NCBI GenBank assembly: GCA_032622095.1
Contig: CP136063.1
Location: 146,933,379 to 146,997,378 of the forward strand
DNA length: 64,000 nt
Origin: Siphonodentalium dalli
Lineage: Eukaryota; Mollusca; Scaphopoda; Gadilida; Siphonodentaliidae
Reading direction: 5' to 3'
Position 1 is the stretch's first letter. Every line of letters starts with the position of its first letter. A program made the position numbers and the translations under genes. The notes below the pieces were generated by a model that was given only the letters and a program-made list of their open reading frames with translations, had not been told where the DNA came from and made no database searches. Below are positions 37,310 to 48,539 of this stretch, one piece after another.

Positions 37310-38570
37310 AAGGGCTATTAAAACGAGTTGAGAGGGTGAGGTGCTATATGACAAAAAGCTACCCTGGCCAGACTGCCTGGAGATAATACAAATACTGGAT
37401 TGTATTGCCAATCACATGGCCTGGTAACACCTTCATTCTGAGGCCAAAAAAAATAATACCTGAGTTTAGGGTTACATGGTCTAAAATAATTAGGGTGGGT
37501 AGGTAGGGAAAGTTTTTTTTTCTTCAAATTTTTTTATTCTAAATTCCATTGGGTCATTGACAATGCAATATAAAAAGCTTCACAATTCAGATTAATTGAA
37601 ATTTCCAATACTAAATAGTGTTATCTTGAATTAGTCAGAGCACTAGACTAATAAAACTTATAAAAAAATTATAGGAGAGGTTTGAAAATGGGTAAGATAC
37701 ATTTTGATGCCCTTTCCACTGAACAAAAAATATTTTTCTGTGTCTAGAGTCCAATAAAAAGTTTTGGGCAGTCACCTTTTGTGCCAAGACAACCCCAGGG
37801 ACATAACTTTCAACCCGGGAAGAAGACAGGCAATCTCTAAGTCAGAGGGGCGCTCGATTACCACACATATCAGCGCCGCTGTTGACCACATCTAGATCGC
37901 AAAGTACTGGGCACCAAAACGAATTAGTGCACGTCCATGCAATAATCATCACCGACACATACATAGGGAAATGATTTGGGGAGTAAACAGAACGATCTTG
38001 AGGATTAGCGAGACCAGATGTCTCGCCTAGAAAAGCTACCGAAACCTAACGCAGCGTGATGGATAAGGAGAAGAGTCTATAGGACCCATAGGGAGATGAC
38101 GATCGCCCGATTACCCTAGGTACGCCTGGAACCGATGCGCCGTGAAGATGCACCGGGCCGTCATTAACGCCCTCTGGGTATTTAGTAAGAAGAAAGCCGA
38201 CACCAATAACCAGTTCTAACAAACCACCACAGCGATCACCAAGAAGCCTCGGACGCGTAGAAGAGCAGTGTGGAGCAATGGACGAAAATACAAGGTAAAC
38301 ATTATGCTCTTGTATTTCTAACAACGTCCCACTGATGCGCCGACGGAAGAAGAAGAGCAGACGACAGGAAGATAAACTCAACCGGAACTCAACCGAGTAG
38401 AAGACAAGCAGACACACCCAACCTATGAAGACGGAAGAAGACCCTAAACCAAGCAGACGACAGGAAGAGAAACCCCGATGCTGATGATTGAACATTATTG
38501 ACTTTGTTGTAAATAAATAATCAAACCGTTCTGATAGCCTTAAGAGTTATATGTACCCGTATTGGCACAC
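37310..38570. other. Unassigned, with a GC-richer block at 37795-38500
   Basis: The block 37795-38500 is visibly less AT-rich than its surroundings and holds a 149-codon minus-strand ORF (38046-38495) with no recognised domain. It ends in 'ttgtaaataaataatcaaac', which contains AATAAA. It could be a solo LTR or other retroelement piece, but no TG...CA ends or second LTR were found. Confidence 0.3.
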
Positions 38571-38579
38571 TTTTTCTAG

Positions 38580-38925
38580 GGTAGGTAGGGCCTGATATGC
38601 ATGTGTTTTTTTATGTGCTTGATGTGTATGTTTTATACTTTATCTCAATTATAATAGATAAAATTAATCCATAACATCGCAAACCAATTCCAAATGTTAT
38701 CTCAAATTTTATTTTACATCCCAAAGAAGTATATACATATTGAGAACAATATACCCTTGGCCTCATCAGAGAATTTTACTGGCAGCAGAACTTTTTCATT
38801 AGCAGATAGTGGAGCCACACCAAAGCAGATGCCTATCTCTTATTCACAGAATTTTGTCTCTTGTTGTGTGTCATTTTGAAATGTTACTCTTGATCACTAG
38901 GCAAAGTGTTTACATGAAAACAAGA
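38580..38925. other. Unassigned sequence
   Basis: It carries a 61-codon ORF at 38694 without features. Nothing else is seen. Confidence 0.45.
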
Positions 38926-38929
38926 CCAA

Positions 38930-39240
38930 TTTGAACTTGATCTTTATTTTGGGCTAGTAAACTCACATACCAAATATCATTCCATTCAGTTCAGACTCAC
39001 TAAAGTTATCATCCGGAAACGAGAACCGAGTGCAAATTCCAATATAAAGGGCAGATCAAACCCGAATTGAAACATGACCAGTATTTTGTGATAGTAAACT
39101 CAAATTTCATTCCATTGAGTTGAGACTATCTAAAGTTTTGAGCTTATCATTTGGAATCCAAAAGCGAACAAACGGACACACACCATGATGGACAGACACA
39201 CAGACATACAGACCAATAACATAAATATGTCCCTTTAAAA
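38930..39240. repeat. Tandem element fragment with ACAGACAC tail
   Basis: Monomer blocks 'tagtaaactcacataccaaa' and 'actaaagttatcatccggaa' are shared with the element at 62600-63775. It ends in a 'gacagacacacagacataca' tail. Confidence 0.65.
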
Positions 39241-39299
39241 AAAAAAACAGGCGTATATAATGCTAGCCCAGTTTTGGCTAGCCCAGTCTCTCTGAGGGT

Positions 39300-39775
39300 C
39301 TGTTTATGTGGGCGAGATGGCCTGCTCCTTAATTTATTTAGGCCAAACTTTTTTATTTTACTGCTTTTCCCATCCCCCCCCCCCCCCCCCCACCCTGTTT
39401 TAAAAATCAAATATAATTTTTTTTATTATTTTCACCAGGGAACTTAGCTGTTTCTGCTTATCAGTAACCAAATTATCTAACCACATTTCACTGGTGATTA
39501 AAGATGCATAGAACTCACCAACTATAGATATCTCTGGCTTTCTCTGGCTTTAATTACTTTTAACTACATCCAAGAGAAAACTGAGAAGTCAGCTTGAGTT
39601 TATATGCATCTACCACCAAGATATGTATGCTTTCTATAAATCTTGACATCTCTTTAAAACTTTAAATTGCCTTTAGAATACATTTTGTATTCCTGGGAAT
39701 TTATGGTGATCTTTATGACCAAAGACCAATAACAGTCCAGAAGGTTTCTTTGACAGGAATGACAAGCTAATGAGT
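39300..39775 (-). repeat. R1 fragment, reverse orientation
   Basis: 'cttagctgtttctgcttatc', 'ggtgattaaagatgcatag' and 'cattttgtattcctgggaat' are reverse complements of 15060-15430. A 17-base C run interrupts it near 39376. An 87-codon minus-strand ORF is composed of this and the preceding tail. Confidence 0.7.
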
Positions 39776-39779
39776 TAGA

Positions 39780-40558
39780 TCATGCCATGAATCTCTACCC
39801 TTGCTAAGGCCCATAGTGATCATATTCCACCAGTACAAAACCTGAGAACTTTTAGAAATTTTGACAGGGAACCTTATCAAATAAAATAAAATAACACAGG
39901 GAATATACTTCTTTGTTATTATCTGTTTCTTAATAATGTACTTCACTGTTGGTGAAGGTCCCAACTGTAGAGTAATCACCCCTACCCTTTCTTATTCAAG
40001 TGACGTGATAGTACACACTAAACATATCCATCTTACCTATGGGGGAGACAGAATATAATCGAACTATAGTGACCCCAACCAAATTGCCAAGGTCATACTC
40101 GGAGAGGCCGCGACCTATGAGTTATGCAAGTCTAACCACAAAGGAAGGAGTCTTAGGTAATAGTTCCCAGTTCACCCATGGGTCAGTACAGACAAAGAGA
40201 TGCACTAATGACGGCTACCAGTCATTAGCGATATATAAACCAGACATTAATCTACTCTTCAATTAGTTTCGGCTCTTCAGACTAATTGGCAGGCATCAAC
40301 ATCAGGTCGCTAATTAATAAGCGATGCTTTCGGTCGTTCTATGACATCTATGATTGATTCACAATTATGTATCATTTACCATCACAAGCTGTTGACTATA
40401 CATTGATATTAGATGTGAATAAATGATATACAAGAACTGACTTCATTCTTCCACATAGATGAAATGGTACCGTTAAGCAGTTCTGCGTCTCACTACGACA
40501 CAACGAAGTCCTAACGATCACAGCCAAACAAAGAAGAGAAGCATGTATAAATTACTAC
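39780..40558. other. Unassigned, possible retroelement piece
   Basis: A 75-codon ORF (40039-40266) has no known domain. An AATAAA lies near 40418 within 'gtgaataaatgatatacaag'. A solo-LTR interpretation is conceivable but unsupported by termini. Confidence 0.25.
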
Positions 40559-40560
40559 AG

Positions 40561-40712
40561 AAGATTGCAGCCAAAACAAAGAAAAACTTTATAAATTGCT
40601 AAAGAAGATCGCAGCCAAGACAAAGAAAACTTTATAAATTGCTAAAGAAGATCGCAGCCAAGACAAAGAGAAACTTTATAAAATGCTTATGAAGATCGCA
40701 GCCAAAAGAAGA
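40561..40712. repeat. ~44-bp tandem repeat, about 3.4 units
   Basis: 'gaagatcgcagccaagacaa' followed by 'agaaactttataaattgcta' repeats with minor indels. Confidence 0.85.
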
Positions 40713-40879
40713 TAACATAGACGAAAAAGAAGAAGAAAAGACGACATAAACATTTCCAGCATAATCCAAAGACAAGAACAAAATAGACAATTTGCACTCG
40801 ACAGTTGTGACAGTCAGTTATTCATTGGATTCGGTGAGTCAAACTTTTTCATTTTTGCCAGATGTGCGTTTTCACACCT

Positions 40880-41665
40880 TGTTAGAGGCTTGCCCTAGTA
40901 GAAATGGAATGATTCCCAAACCATGATCACAGTCATATTCGCAACCATGTCCGCAATCATCTGAGGATGGTTGCATTTGGAACGATTCCCAACCTCCAAG
41001 TTAGAGTATATATTCTAGCTTGCGCAATCATCAAAATGGTTGCGCAACCATCATGATGGTTGCGCAACCACCATAATGATTCCCGCAATCATCCTCAAAT
41101 GATTCCCTACAATCATCTTCGCACGCATCGCGATCATCGCAATCTTGTGGGAATCATAAAGAAGGTTGTGAGATGGGAATCATAAAGAAGGTTGCGAGAT
41201 GGGAATCATAAAGGAGGTTGCGAGGATGGTCATGATGATGATTGCGGGAATCATGAAGAAGGTTGCGAGATGGGAATCATAAAGAAGGTTGTGAAGATGG
41301 TCGTGATGACGATTTTGGGAATCATAAAGAAGGTTGCGAGATGGGAATCATAAAGAAGGTTGCGATGATGGTCATCGCATCGCGACCATTCTCGCAACCT
41401 TCTTTATGATTCCCATCTCGCAACCTTCTTTATGATTCCCGCAATCATCATCATGACCATCCTCGCAACCTTCTTTATGATTCCCATCTCGCAACCTTCT
41501 TTATGATTCCCATCTCGCAACCTTCTTTATGATTCCCGCAATCATCATCATGACCATGCTCGCAACCTTCTTTGTGATTCCCATCTCGCAACCTTCTTTA
41601 TGATTCCCATCTCGCAACCTTCTTTATGATTCCCGCAATCATCTTCACAACCATTCTACCCCCCC
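40880..41665. repeat. Inverted (head-to-head) minisatellite
   Basis: From about 41147 to 41370 a 26-bp unit, 'gggaatcataaagaaggttg' plus 'cgagat', repeats on the plus strand with interspersed 'atggtcatgatgatgattgc' spacers. From about 41385 to 41640 the same units read in reverse complement ('gcaaccttctttatgattcc'), so the region can fold with arms of over 200 bp around 'catcgcatcgcg'. Older variants with 'ggttgcgcaaccatc' lie at 40900-41120. A poly-C tract follows near 41649. Related units flank the assembly gap at 47733-47971. Confidence 0.88.
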
Positions 41666-41815
41666 CCCCCCCAATTAAATATAAAGTTCACAACCTTCAG
41701 TGGGCACATGCATTACTATAAAAAGTTCTGGCAGTCAAATCATCATTGCAATCTAATTGGTATACAAATGGGGATAACAAATTAGTGCACATAACAGTTT
41801 AGCACAATATGCAAT

Positions 41816-41965
41816 ATGGACACTTTGTTGAGCCGAAAGGATATCGAATCAGAGCACTTCCTTTGCTACAGTGGATCTTCATCGCAAGACATAACCGATA
41901 ATATTTACAAAAATACAGACTTTGAAGCACTTGGGAGTCCACCATTCTTACTGGCTAAGATATGA
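41816..41965 (+). CDS. Candidate 49-codon ORF or first exon
   Basis: ATG at 41816 opens a reading frame of 49 codons to a TGA at 41963. The peptide starts MDTLLSRKDIESEHF and ends GSPPFLLAKI. Its amino-acid mix (balanced acidic, Ser and hydrophobic residues) looks more protein-like than the surrounding ORFs. No good GT donor was seen at its end and no partner exon was found. It could be a first exon, a relic of a mobile-element ORF, or chance. Confidence 0.2.
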   Translation: MDTLLSRKDIESEHFLCYSGSSSQDITDNIYKNTDFEALGSPPFLLAKI

Positions 41966-41969
41966 TCAT

Positions 41970-42500
41970 GTTTGGAGCTCCTGATATATCACAACCAATT
42001 CATGTTCTTCCTGTTGAGTAATAAGTTTCCTTGAACTAAATAAAACATTCATTTAATTTCACAATCGAAACTTGCAAAAACTTTACTATTATTTACTTTC
42101 ACCTCCATAATAATGATGATTACACTTTTTGTTTATCAATTTATGAGGAACTTTTTACCAACAGTATTATTTGATCAAACAACAGTGTTAAGAATCCCTC
42201 ACTATAATTATATATTATATAACACATTATTTTAATTCACCTTTACTAACTAATACTAGATAGGTAAGATTTGATATGAGCCCTATAGATCTAGTAGATA
42301 TTAAAAAATGTCAAACTTTATAAAATATTTAATTTTAAATGGATAAGTATTCTCTTAACAATTTAAAAGAAAGTTCAGAAGCATAACATATCAAGAATCA
42401 AGAAATTTATACAAAATAATAAACATTACTTACAATTTAATCAAGTGTCGGCATGATGGACGATGTGTTTCCATAGCTTTCGCAGCAACACATATATTAA
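41970..42500. other. Unassigned AT-rich sequence
   Basis: Very AT-rich, with no ORF and no repeat recognised. Confidence 0.5.
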
Positions 42501-42502
42501 AG

Positions 42503-43024
42503 AAAAGCTTAAAGATGGATTATCTCTTTAAATAACAAATTTTAAATAGTTGTGTGGGTATAAAATAATAGATATGAACTGAAGACCCCTGTCCGGAAAA
42601 GCTTCTATCAATTAATATTGATTTTATTTTTAATATTAAATCGGTACCATCCATGCTACTATTTTTAGAACAGACCATCCGGATGATACCATATTGCGAT
42701 ATAGAACACTGGGCTGTTCCTACGCCCTACGGCTACGCAACGAAAGTAAAATGTCCCAGATTGATTGTTTGTATTGTTTTGTTCCACAGATATAAGCGAT
42801 AATGATAATGTACAATAACATTTCTGGTCTTGGTTAACAGTAACCACTATTGTTCGCTAGCTGAACAAACATGCTCTTTTAGACATACATGTAAATATTT
42901 GAAATAAAATTAATATTAATCGATAGAAGCATTTCCGGACAGGAGGCTTCGATTCAAATCTAATATTTTATACCCCGGTAACTATATAATACATGTATAC
43001 AAAGATATAATCCACCTTTAAAAC
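42503..43024. mobile_element. ~520-bp fold-back element
   Basis: The left arm (about 42503-42650: 'aaagatggattatctctt', 'gggtataaaataatag', 'cctgtccggaaaagcttcta') is matched in reverse by the right arm (about 42893-43024: 'tagaagcatttccggacagg', 'ctaatattttataccc', 'gatataatccacctttaa'). The arms are diverged, so insertion is old or the arms evolve independently. The centre holds no coding remnant. Target duplication was not determined. Confidence 0.65.
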
Positions 43025-43057
43025 AATACTCAAAATGTAATTGGCTTCAATTTATAG

Positions 43058-44234
43058 TAGGGTCCTGCGAATTGGATATTTTGATCGAATCGAATATCGT
43101 ATCAAATTCACTAATCGAATCGAATATCAAATCCAATATCGAATCGAATCATATCTGTGCATTGCATTCTCAATTAGGTATGTTTTTTCAACGATTAGAT
43201 GATTCGTGAAACGTTCTATGAACTACATGCATGAAGTTCCATCACAACTTATATGGCGATAAACCGTTGTTTGAGATACTATTAACTTCAATTTATAAGT
43301 GTCAAGAAAACAAAGCAAATTAAAACGTCCATGTGGCCATCACAACGATTAATATATTACCACTAAACGGATTATCGGAACTAAAATCACACAAAATTTC
43401 TACAGTTTGCATGCAAAATTGCAAATCAGCATTCGGAAACACCCGTTGTTATAAACTTGAACATGCAACAACAGTCGCAGTGTAGCCTCTTCTGTGTGGA
43501 GATATATTCCGCATATGGCAACATGTTGTTTATGTCAATATATTCAATACGTCATGTGTTATGTAAGATTGTTTAACCCCTCACCCCAAAATTCAGCAAA
43601 AACTCTTCATGTAGTGGTTGATGCTTCTTGAAAAGATGATTCCATAGATGGGTCATTGTCCCAGATGCTTGTGATTTATACACCATGCATGTTGCATTCA
43701 TCACACGCGTGTCTGCAGCTTTATCATGTTTAAAATAAACATGAATGATGGATGACATTTTGTCCATTGTAAAAGAAAGCTCCGAAACTGAAAGTCAACT
43801 TCAAAAGAGAACAGTGCCAAAATACACTTTTCGACACCGGGAACATGTGTTGTTTACATTCTCACCCATATTACATAACGCGGAATCGGATAGACGATGG
43901 AGAATGCTATCGGTTGCCGAGTCTCATAGCTATTATAATTTACCGCGTCGTCAGTCCATTCGCAATCTGCGAGCTTTTGCTACCATTTTAAAGCTATAGA
44001 ATACAGACGTATTTAGTCATCCAATCGTGGCTTATTCTTGGCTATGTACAATAAGAATTATAATGTGAATATATACATAATTTTCGGGAATTAAATGCCA
44101 CAAAACAGCTAATATCGACATGTGTACTTGTGTCCTACTTTTCCGGCATAGTATATTCAAAATTTCAAGTTGGCAATTTCGACTCGATTCGAAGTCAAAT
44201 CTCGAATGGAATATTAAATATTCGCAGGAGCCTA
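43058..44234. mobile_element. 1177-bp hAT element with exact 8-bp TSD
   Basis: The left end TAGGGTCCTGCGAAT pairs with the right end ATTCGCAGGAGCCTA (one mismatch). ATTTATAG flanks both sides (43050-43057 and 44235-44242), an exact 8-bp target duplication characteristic of hAT. Left subterminal sequence carries repeated 'atcgaatcgaatatc' motifs. A decayed BED zinc-finger segment lies inside. It is too short to encode a transposase and so is non-autonomous. Confidence 0.88.
43573..43767 (-). pseudogene. BED-type zinc-finger remnant of a hAT transposase
   Basis: A 64-codon ORF retains the BED layout: a start segment SIIHVYFKHD, a Cys (CMVYKSQ), a Gly-Thr turn (SGTMTHLWNHL) and the terminal HLFKKH. 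The second Cys of the usual C-x2-C pair is replaced by Tyr, so zinc binding should be lost. In hAT and ZBED proteins this N-terminal domain binds the transposon ends. The downstream catalytic RNase H-like region is absent. Confidence 0.65.
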
Positions 44235-44417
44235 ATTTATAGCTATATGGCGGTTTGCACTCCAAAATGTAAATAATATTTTTCGCTATTGAAATTTTTC
44301 CCCATATCGGTAACTGTCTGCATTGGTTCAATTTGTTGAAGTATTACCGGTGCAAGCATAAATTAATAACTGAGCATTAATAGGGCACATATAATAATGA
44401 ACGTGTCAATGACACTG

Positions 44418-44929
44418 TAGCTCAACTTATGTAGGGGAATAATTTAATGGTTGACAGTAAATGGAGGAATATAGGAAAGGTGCTAATTAAAATGTCCAAC
44501 CTGTGCCAAAGGATTTAGTCAGCAAAGAGTAAACAAGATTGCTGCTGGTGGCCATGTTTTTTGGCCGAATGACCCCCAAAATGACTTGTTTCCCATCTAC
44601 ATGTCATTGTTAACATCCATGAAAATTTTTATGATGATCAGATGAACAGTACGACCTGTAGCCTGTGCTAATGGATTGAAGTTTGAAATCCAAGATGGCC
44701 ACTGGCAGCCATGGTTTTTTGCCGAATGACCCCAAAATGACTCGTTCCCATCCACATGTCAACAGCCATGACAAATTTCAGAATGATCCAACCAAAGGTA
44801 CGAAATGTAGCCCATGCTAAAGGAAATTGTTGACGATCGAGTCATGCACTAGACACACACCACGCACACACGGATGACAGATACTAAGACATGGCAATAG
44901 CTCAAACTTTACAAAGTAAAGTTGAGCTA
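44418..44929. mobile_element. Complete short 161-bp-family element (512 bp)
   Basis: It has the same inverted termini as 15447-17298 (TAGCTCAACTTA and the diverged AAAGTTGAGCTA), the same 'ggggaataatttaatgg' 5' block, about two monomers, an ACACACCACGCACACACGG tail and the terminal hairpin. It gives the element limits for the family. Confidence 0.8.
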
Positions 44930-45156
44930 AAAATAATGCCTACAGCTAGTATCTTGTTGGTATACCTGAAACATCTCATTGGTGTCTGCCTCTCTTGAAA
45001 ATGTTATATTTCTTTCCAGACACTCATGAGATATTTCAGCATTAAAACAAAATCTGTAGGTATTCTCTAAATAAACAGCTGTATATGATGGTGTACATAT
45101 ATATGCTTGAATTGTTCATGAGATTCAAATAGCTACCAGCGGTAATACATATGCAT

Positions 45157-45162
45157 TTTATT
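45157..45162 (-). promoter_or_regulatory. Possible polyadenylation signal
   Basis: AATAAA on the minus strand, 44 bases beyond the stop codon of the candidate exon at 45207-45379. AATAAA is common in DNA this AT-rich, so it only supports the exon if expression is shown. Confidence 0.25.
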
Positions 45163-45206
45163 GCTTCAATTATATACATTAAGACTGTGGTGCCAGTTAC
45201 ATGTAT

Positions 45207-45379
45207 TCAACTTAAACTAGCCTCTTTCCATGAAAATGTCTTTTCTCTCTTTTCCAAAGCTTCCAAAGCCCTTCTTGCTGTATAGCAGTGAGCATTCATC
45301 ATCTTTGTAATGATACTAGTAGTTCTTGAAATCTTTGTGGACCCTGACATGACCGTAATCGTTGACATACCGGTATAAC
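45207..45379 (-). CDS. Candidate terminal coding exon
   Basis: The minus strand has 'ttaaaaatttgtttgcag' as a plausible acceptor at 45380-45381, then an open frame to a TAA or similar stop at 45207. The encoded tail includes STITVMSGSTKI, TARRALEALEKREKTF and ends SWKEASLS; the middle part could form a charged helix. No homolog is recognised. The surrounding 45-47 kb shows little repeat content, which is compatible with an intron or gene end. Alternative: chance ORF. Upstream exons were not found. Confidence 0.25.
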
Positions 45380-47732
45380 CTGCAAACAAATTTTTAAAGC
45401 CTATATCAATTGGGGAAAATTTAGTCCAAGTCTTCTCGTACTAAAACTAGCTAAGATTTTGGGATGGAGATGCTAGTATTTAGTCCGAGTTCCAGGCCCA
45501 TGCATTCCTGTGACACGACTTAAGCGTTAGTGACCCGCTCAAATAAAACCACAATTATATGAAATAAAATATCACAATTGCGACAATAAACGGATAGTTT
45601 CCGCAGAAGACATGCTATTTGATCTGAAACCCACATCGGTTGTGAATAATAATGAAATTGAGTTTTTTACATAATAAATCAAGTGCAAATGATAATCCCA
45701 CTTTAAAATAATATGTCAACTGCATGAAGATTTGGGGGGGGGGGGGGTTGGTAATGTGTATATTCTGAATACATAAATAGACCATTGTGTTTCATAAAGA
45801 TATCAATCAATTTATTATAATTTACTGTGTAAAAGCATAATTGACATAGATCGATATAAAACTGATAGAACATAATTATAGTGAATTAGCAACATCAGTA
45901 TTTCATGTAAGAACTCACGCCAGGGCAGTTATCTATTAATTCAACAGACCCTCATCCCCGCCCTCTGACTCCAAAAAAAACAGATTGTGGGTTGTCTATA
46001 GCTATAATGCCAATTGAGATATTTGAGGTGAATATATTAAATTAGTCATACCCTATATGTATGTACATGTATAGTGTTTCATTTCATTGTAATCTGGAAA
46101 GAGAGTTTAGTTTTGGGAATTGTTTAAGCTTTCCAGCTGTCACTAAATTCATAGGGATGGGGCTGGTATCTGACTGCTGAAGGTGGTTGCAAGGATGGAT
46201 GCAGTATAAACTTTTTTATCCATATGTACATTTCATGTGTTGAATTTTCATCATACTGGTACTAGATCAATAACAAAAATCAAAATTGATTTACAATAGT
46301 AGTATAGTACTTACCAGAGATGCGATAAAACAGTTATCATGGATCCATTCTGTGCAGTCAAATTGTAAATTCTTCACAATATACAAAACAAATGAGAAAT
46401 AATCTATTTTCACATACAAATATGTTCTCTGATATAGCCATAAACTCAATGTTAATTCCTAAAACAGAATCAAAATGCCCTGCTTGTATACATGATGCCG
46501 CTATTATAAAACGGTTTTTATTTGAAAAGTGAACGAGACCAGACAGGGCACACTATGTGGGTAATATCTGTGTCACAGAATGAGATGCATAGTACAATGT
46601 TCAAGGAAATTTGATCTCTGTGACCTCTACAGCTGTGTTAAATTTAAATTTCATGAGAGTTCTGGTATTGTTGTGCCTGGTATGTACTAGGTAAGCAGGT
46701 GTGCACATAATTGTTATTTATTCAGAGAGTGAGATAAATTTACGACTTGATTTAATAAGCAAATTATCTTTCATATTAATTGAGTTAGATTTGATCTTTA
46801 ATTTCATAATAAATATCAACTAATGTTATATTTGTATAGGGATTCAAAATGGTATAATTTTATAAGTTGACATTTTGAAATACAAATAAAAACATGAATA
46901 AATATCTTTACATAAAGGTCTTCAAACTATATAACTGAACTTAATTAACTCTGCCAAGGTTAAAGTTGTGCAACTGAAGATTCATGTCTTTAATTTAGAT
47001 GGTGAAAAGAATATGTCACCTCTTTTCAAAACCTGAAACTTTTAGTCATTGACAAATGCCATTACATGTATAGGAAGTAGCAGTTTCTTAGCAATGGGGG
47101 CAGTGCATGCATTGAATTTGCATCTGACATAGAACTTTTTCAAAATTATGCATGGTTGTGAGCTGAGACTATAAAGGGGCATTAAAATACTCTTCACAGT
47201 TAAGTTTTTGTTTTATATAAATGCACGTATTATTATAAATAGACATGTTTCTACATCTGATTGTTGTTCAAAATGATTTTTCCGGGCTCATTGAAGTATA
47301 GTTTTAATATTGAAGCATATTCTTTGGATATTTGGTTCCTACTTCAAGGCCACCAATCTTCTTTTGGATAGGGAACCTTATTATTGTATAGGGAAGGAAT
47401 TTAAGAAAATAGTAATTTTAAGAGCTGAGACTATTTTACTCTCTTCTTAGTGTGAAATTTTGATGTTATGAACTCTTCTGGTGCCCTTAAACATGTATAT
47501 ATTTTTTCGGGATTTATTTCAAAATATTGCTTAATGCCATTTGTTGGAATGCTCAATTCAATACCTTTCCGATGAATGGTACAAACATATATCTTAAACT
47601 AAATGCACACAAATTACTGACAATAAGTTAAATGTTGGACTTAGTTTATTTCTGAGCCTATAAAATGTGGACTTAGAAATTTCTGGGAATGAAATTGCTG
47701 TACTTAAACTATTTCTGATGGTTTCCGTTTTG

Positions 47733-47971
47733 CAACCATCATCGCAACCTTCGCAATCATCAAGATTACAACTGGAAAACATGGGAAGCATCATATTCTT
47801 TTCTTGCAATCAAGGGAACCATGTTTGCAAGCTGGGAATCATGTCTGCAATCAAAGGGAACCATGTCTGCAATCTAAGGGAATCAAGGGGAAGCTTAACG
47901 CACGCAAGGGAATCAAGTCTGCAACCTAAGGGAACCATGGGGAAGCATATCGCACGCATCAGCGCGCATGG
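47733..47971. repeat. Minisatellite related to 40880-41665, abutting the gap
   Basis: Units of the form 'aagggaaccatgtctgcaat' and 'gcaaccatcatcgcaacctt' repeat up to the gap. The array probably continues into the unsequenced stretch. Confidence 0.7.
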
Positions 47972-48071
47972 NNNNNNNNNNNNNNNNNNNNNNNNNNNNN
48001 NNNNNNNNNNNNNNNNNNNNNNNNNNNNNNNNNNNNNNNNNNNNNNNNNNNNNNNNNNNNNNNNNNNNNNN
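47972..48071. other. Assembly gap (100 N)
   Basis: Exactly 100 N, the conventional placeholder for unknown length. ORFs read across it are meaningless. Confidence 1.
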
Positions 48072-48305
48072 AATTTGAATTTTACGAAATTTCACCGTCT
48101 CACCATGATAAGTTGTTATTTCCATATTTTCTTATTTTCAAATGATAATGACCACATTTTGGACAGATTTAAAGAAGAAGAACGCATGGATTCGCCTGTA
48201 GATAGTAAAAGAAAGTGATAAATCTGGTATTTTGCATGGATGTCAGGTACCATTAGGGGGTCAGTGGGTCTAAAGCCCCCCTCCCACAATTTTGAGGAGT
48301 GTTAG

Positions 48306-48409
48306 CCCCCCCCCCCCCCCCCCCCCCATTGGGAAAATGTGTCATTTGACCCAATTAAGCTTTTCCGGCACCCAGTAGCCTTATCTGGGACCGTAGCCCT
48401 ACCCCAAGT

Positions 48410-48457
<48 letters not shown>
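48306..48457. repeat. Poly-C (22) and poly-G (47) homopolymers
   Basis: C run at 48306-48327 and G run at 48411-48457. The flanking 'gtagccctaccccaagtc' and 'aaagcccccctcccac' resemble the ends of CAGGGG-type elements. The run lengths are likely unreliable in the assembly. Confidence 0.9.
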
Positions 48458-48458
<1 letters not shown>

Positions 48459-48539
48459 GATGGCATCACCACTAGAGTTACTGTCGTGCAAAACTGTCAT
48501 GGCAGCTTTGTTAAACAGACAGTATGCCCTGCCATCTGG

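Larger units (their letters stand above)
44935..47730. other. Largely unique sequence, no gene found
   Basis: Apart from the candidate exon above and a 14-base G run near 45734, no ORF or repeat is supported. The final part (47551-47600) has a short match to the ACAGTAATGC MITE ('ctttccgatgaatgg'). Confidence 0.5.

Noticed and set aside
38046-38495. 149-codon minus-strand ORF in a GC-richer block
   Set aside because: Ser/Leu/Arg-rich translation consistent with base composition, with no domain. Kept only as an unassigned region.
37795-38560. Solo LTR
   Set aside because: No TG...CA termini, target duplication, primer-binding site or second copy could be identified.
41150-41640. CRISPR-like array
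   Set aside because: The units are contiguous or have repeated spacers and invert at the centre, in a eukaryotic genome: a minisatellite.
47667-48218. 183-codon ORF
   Set aside because: It runs through the 100-N gap and a minisatellite.
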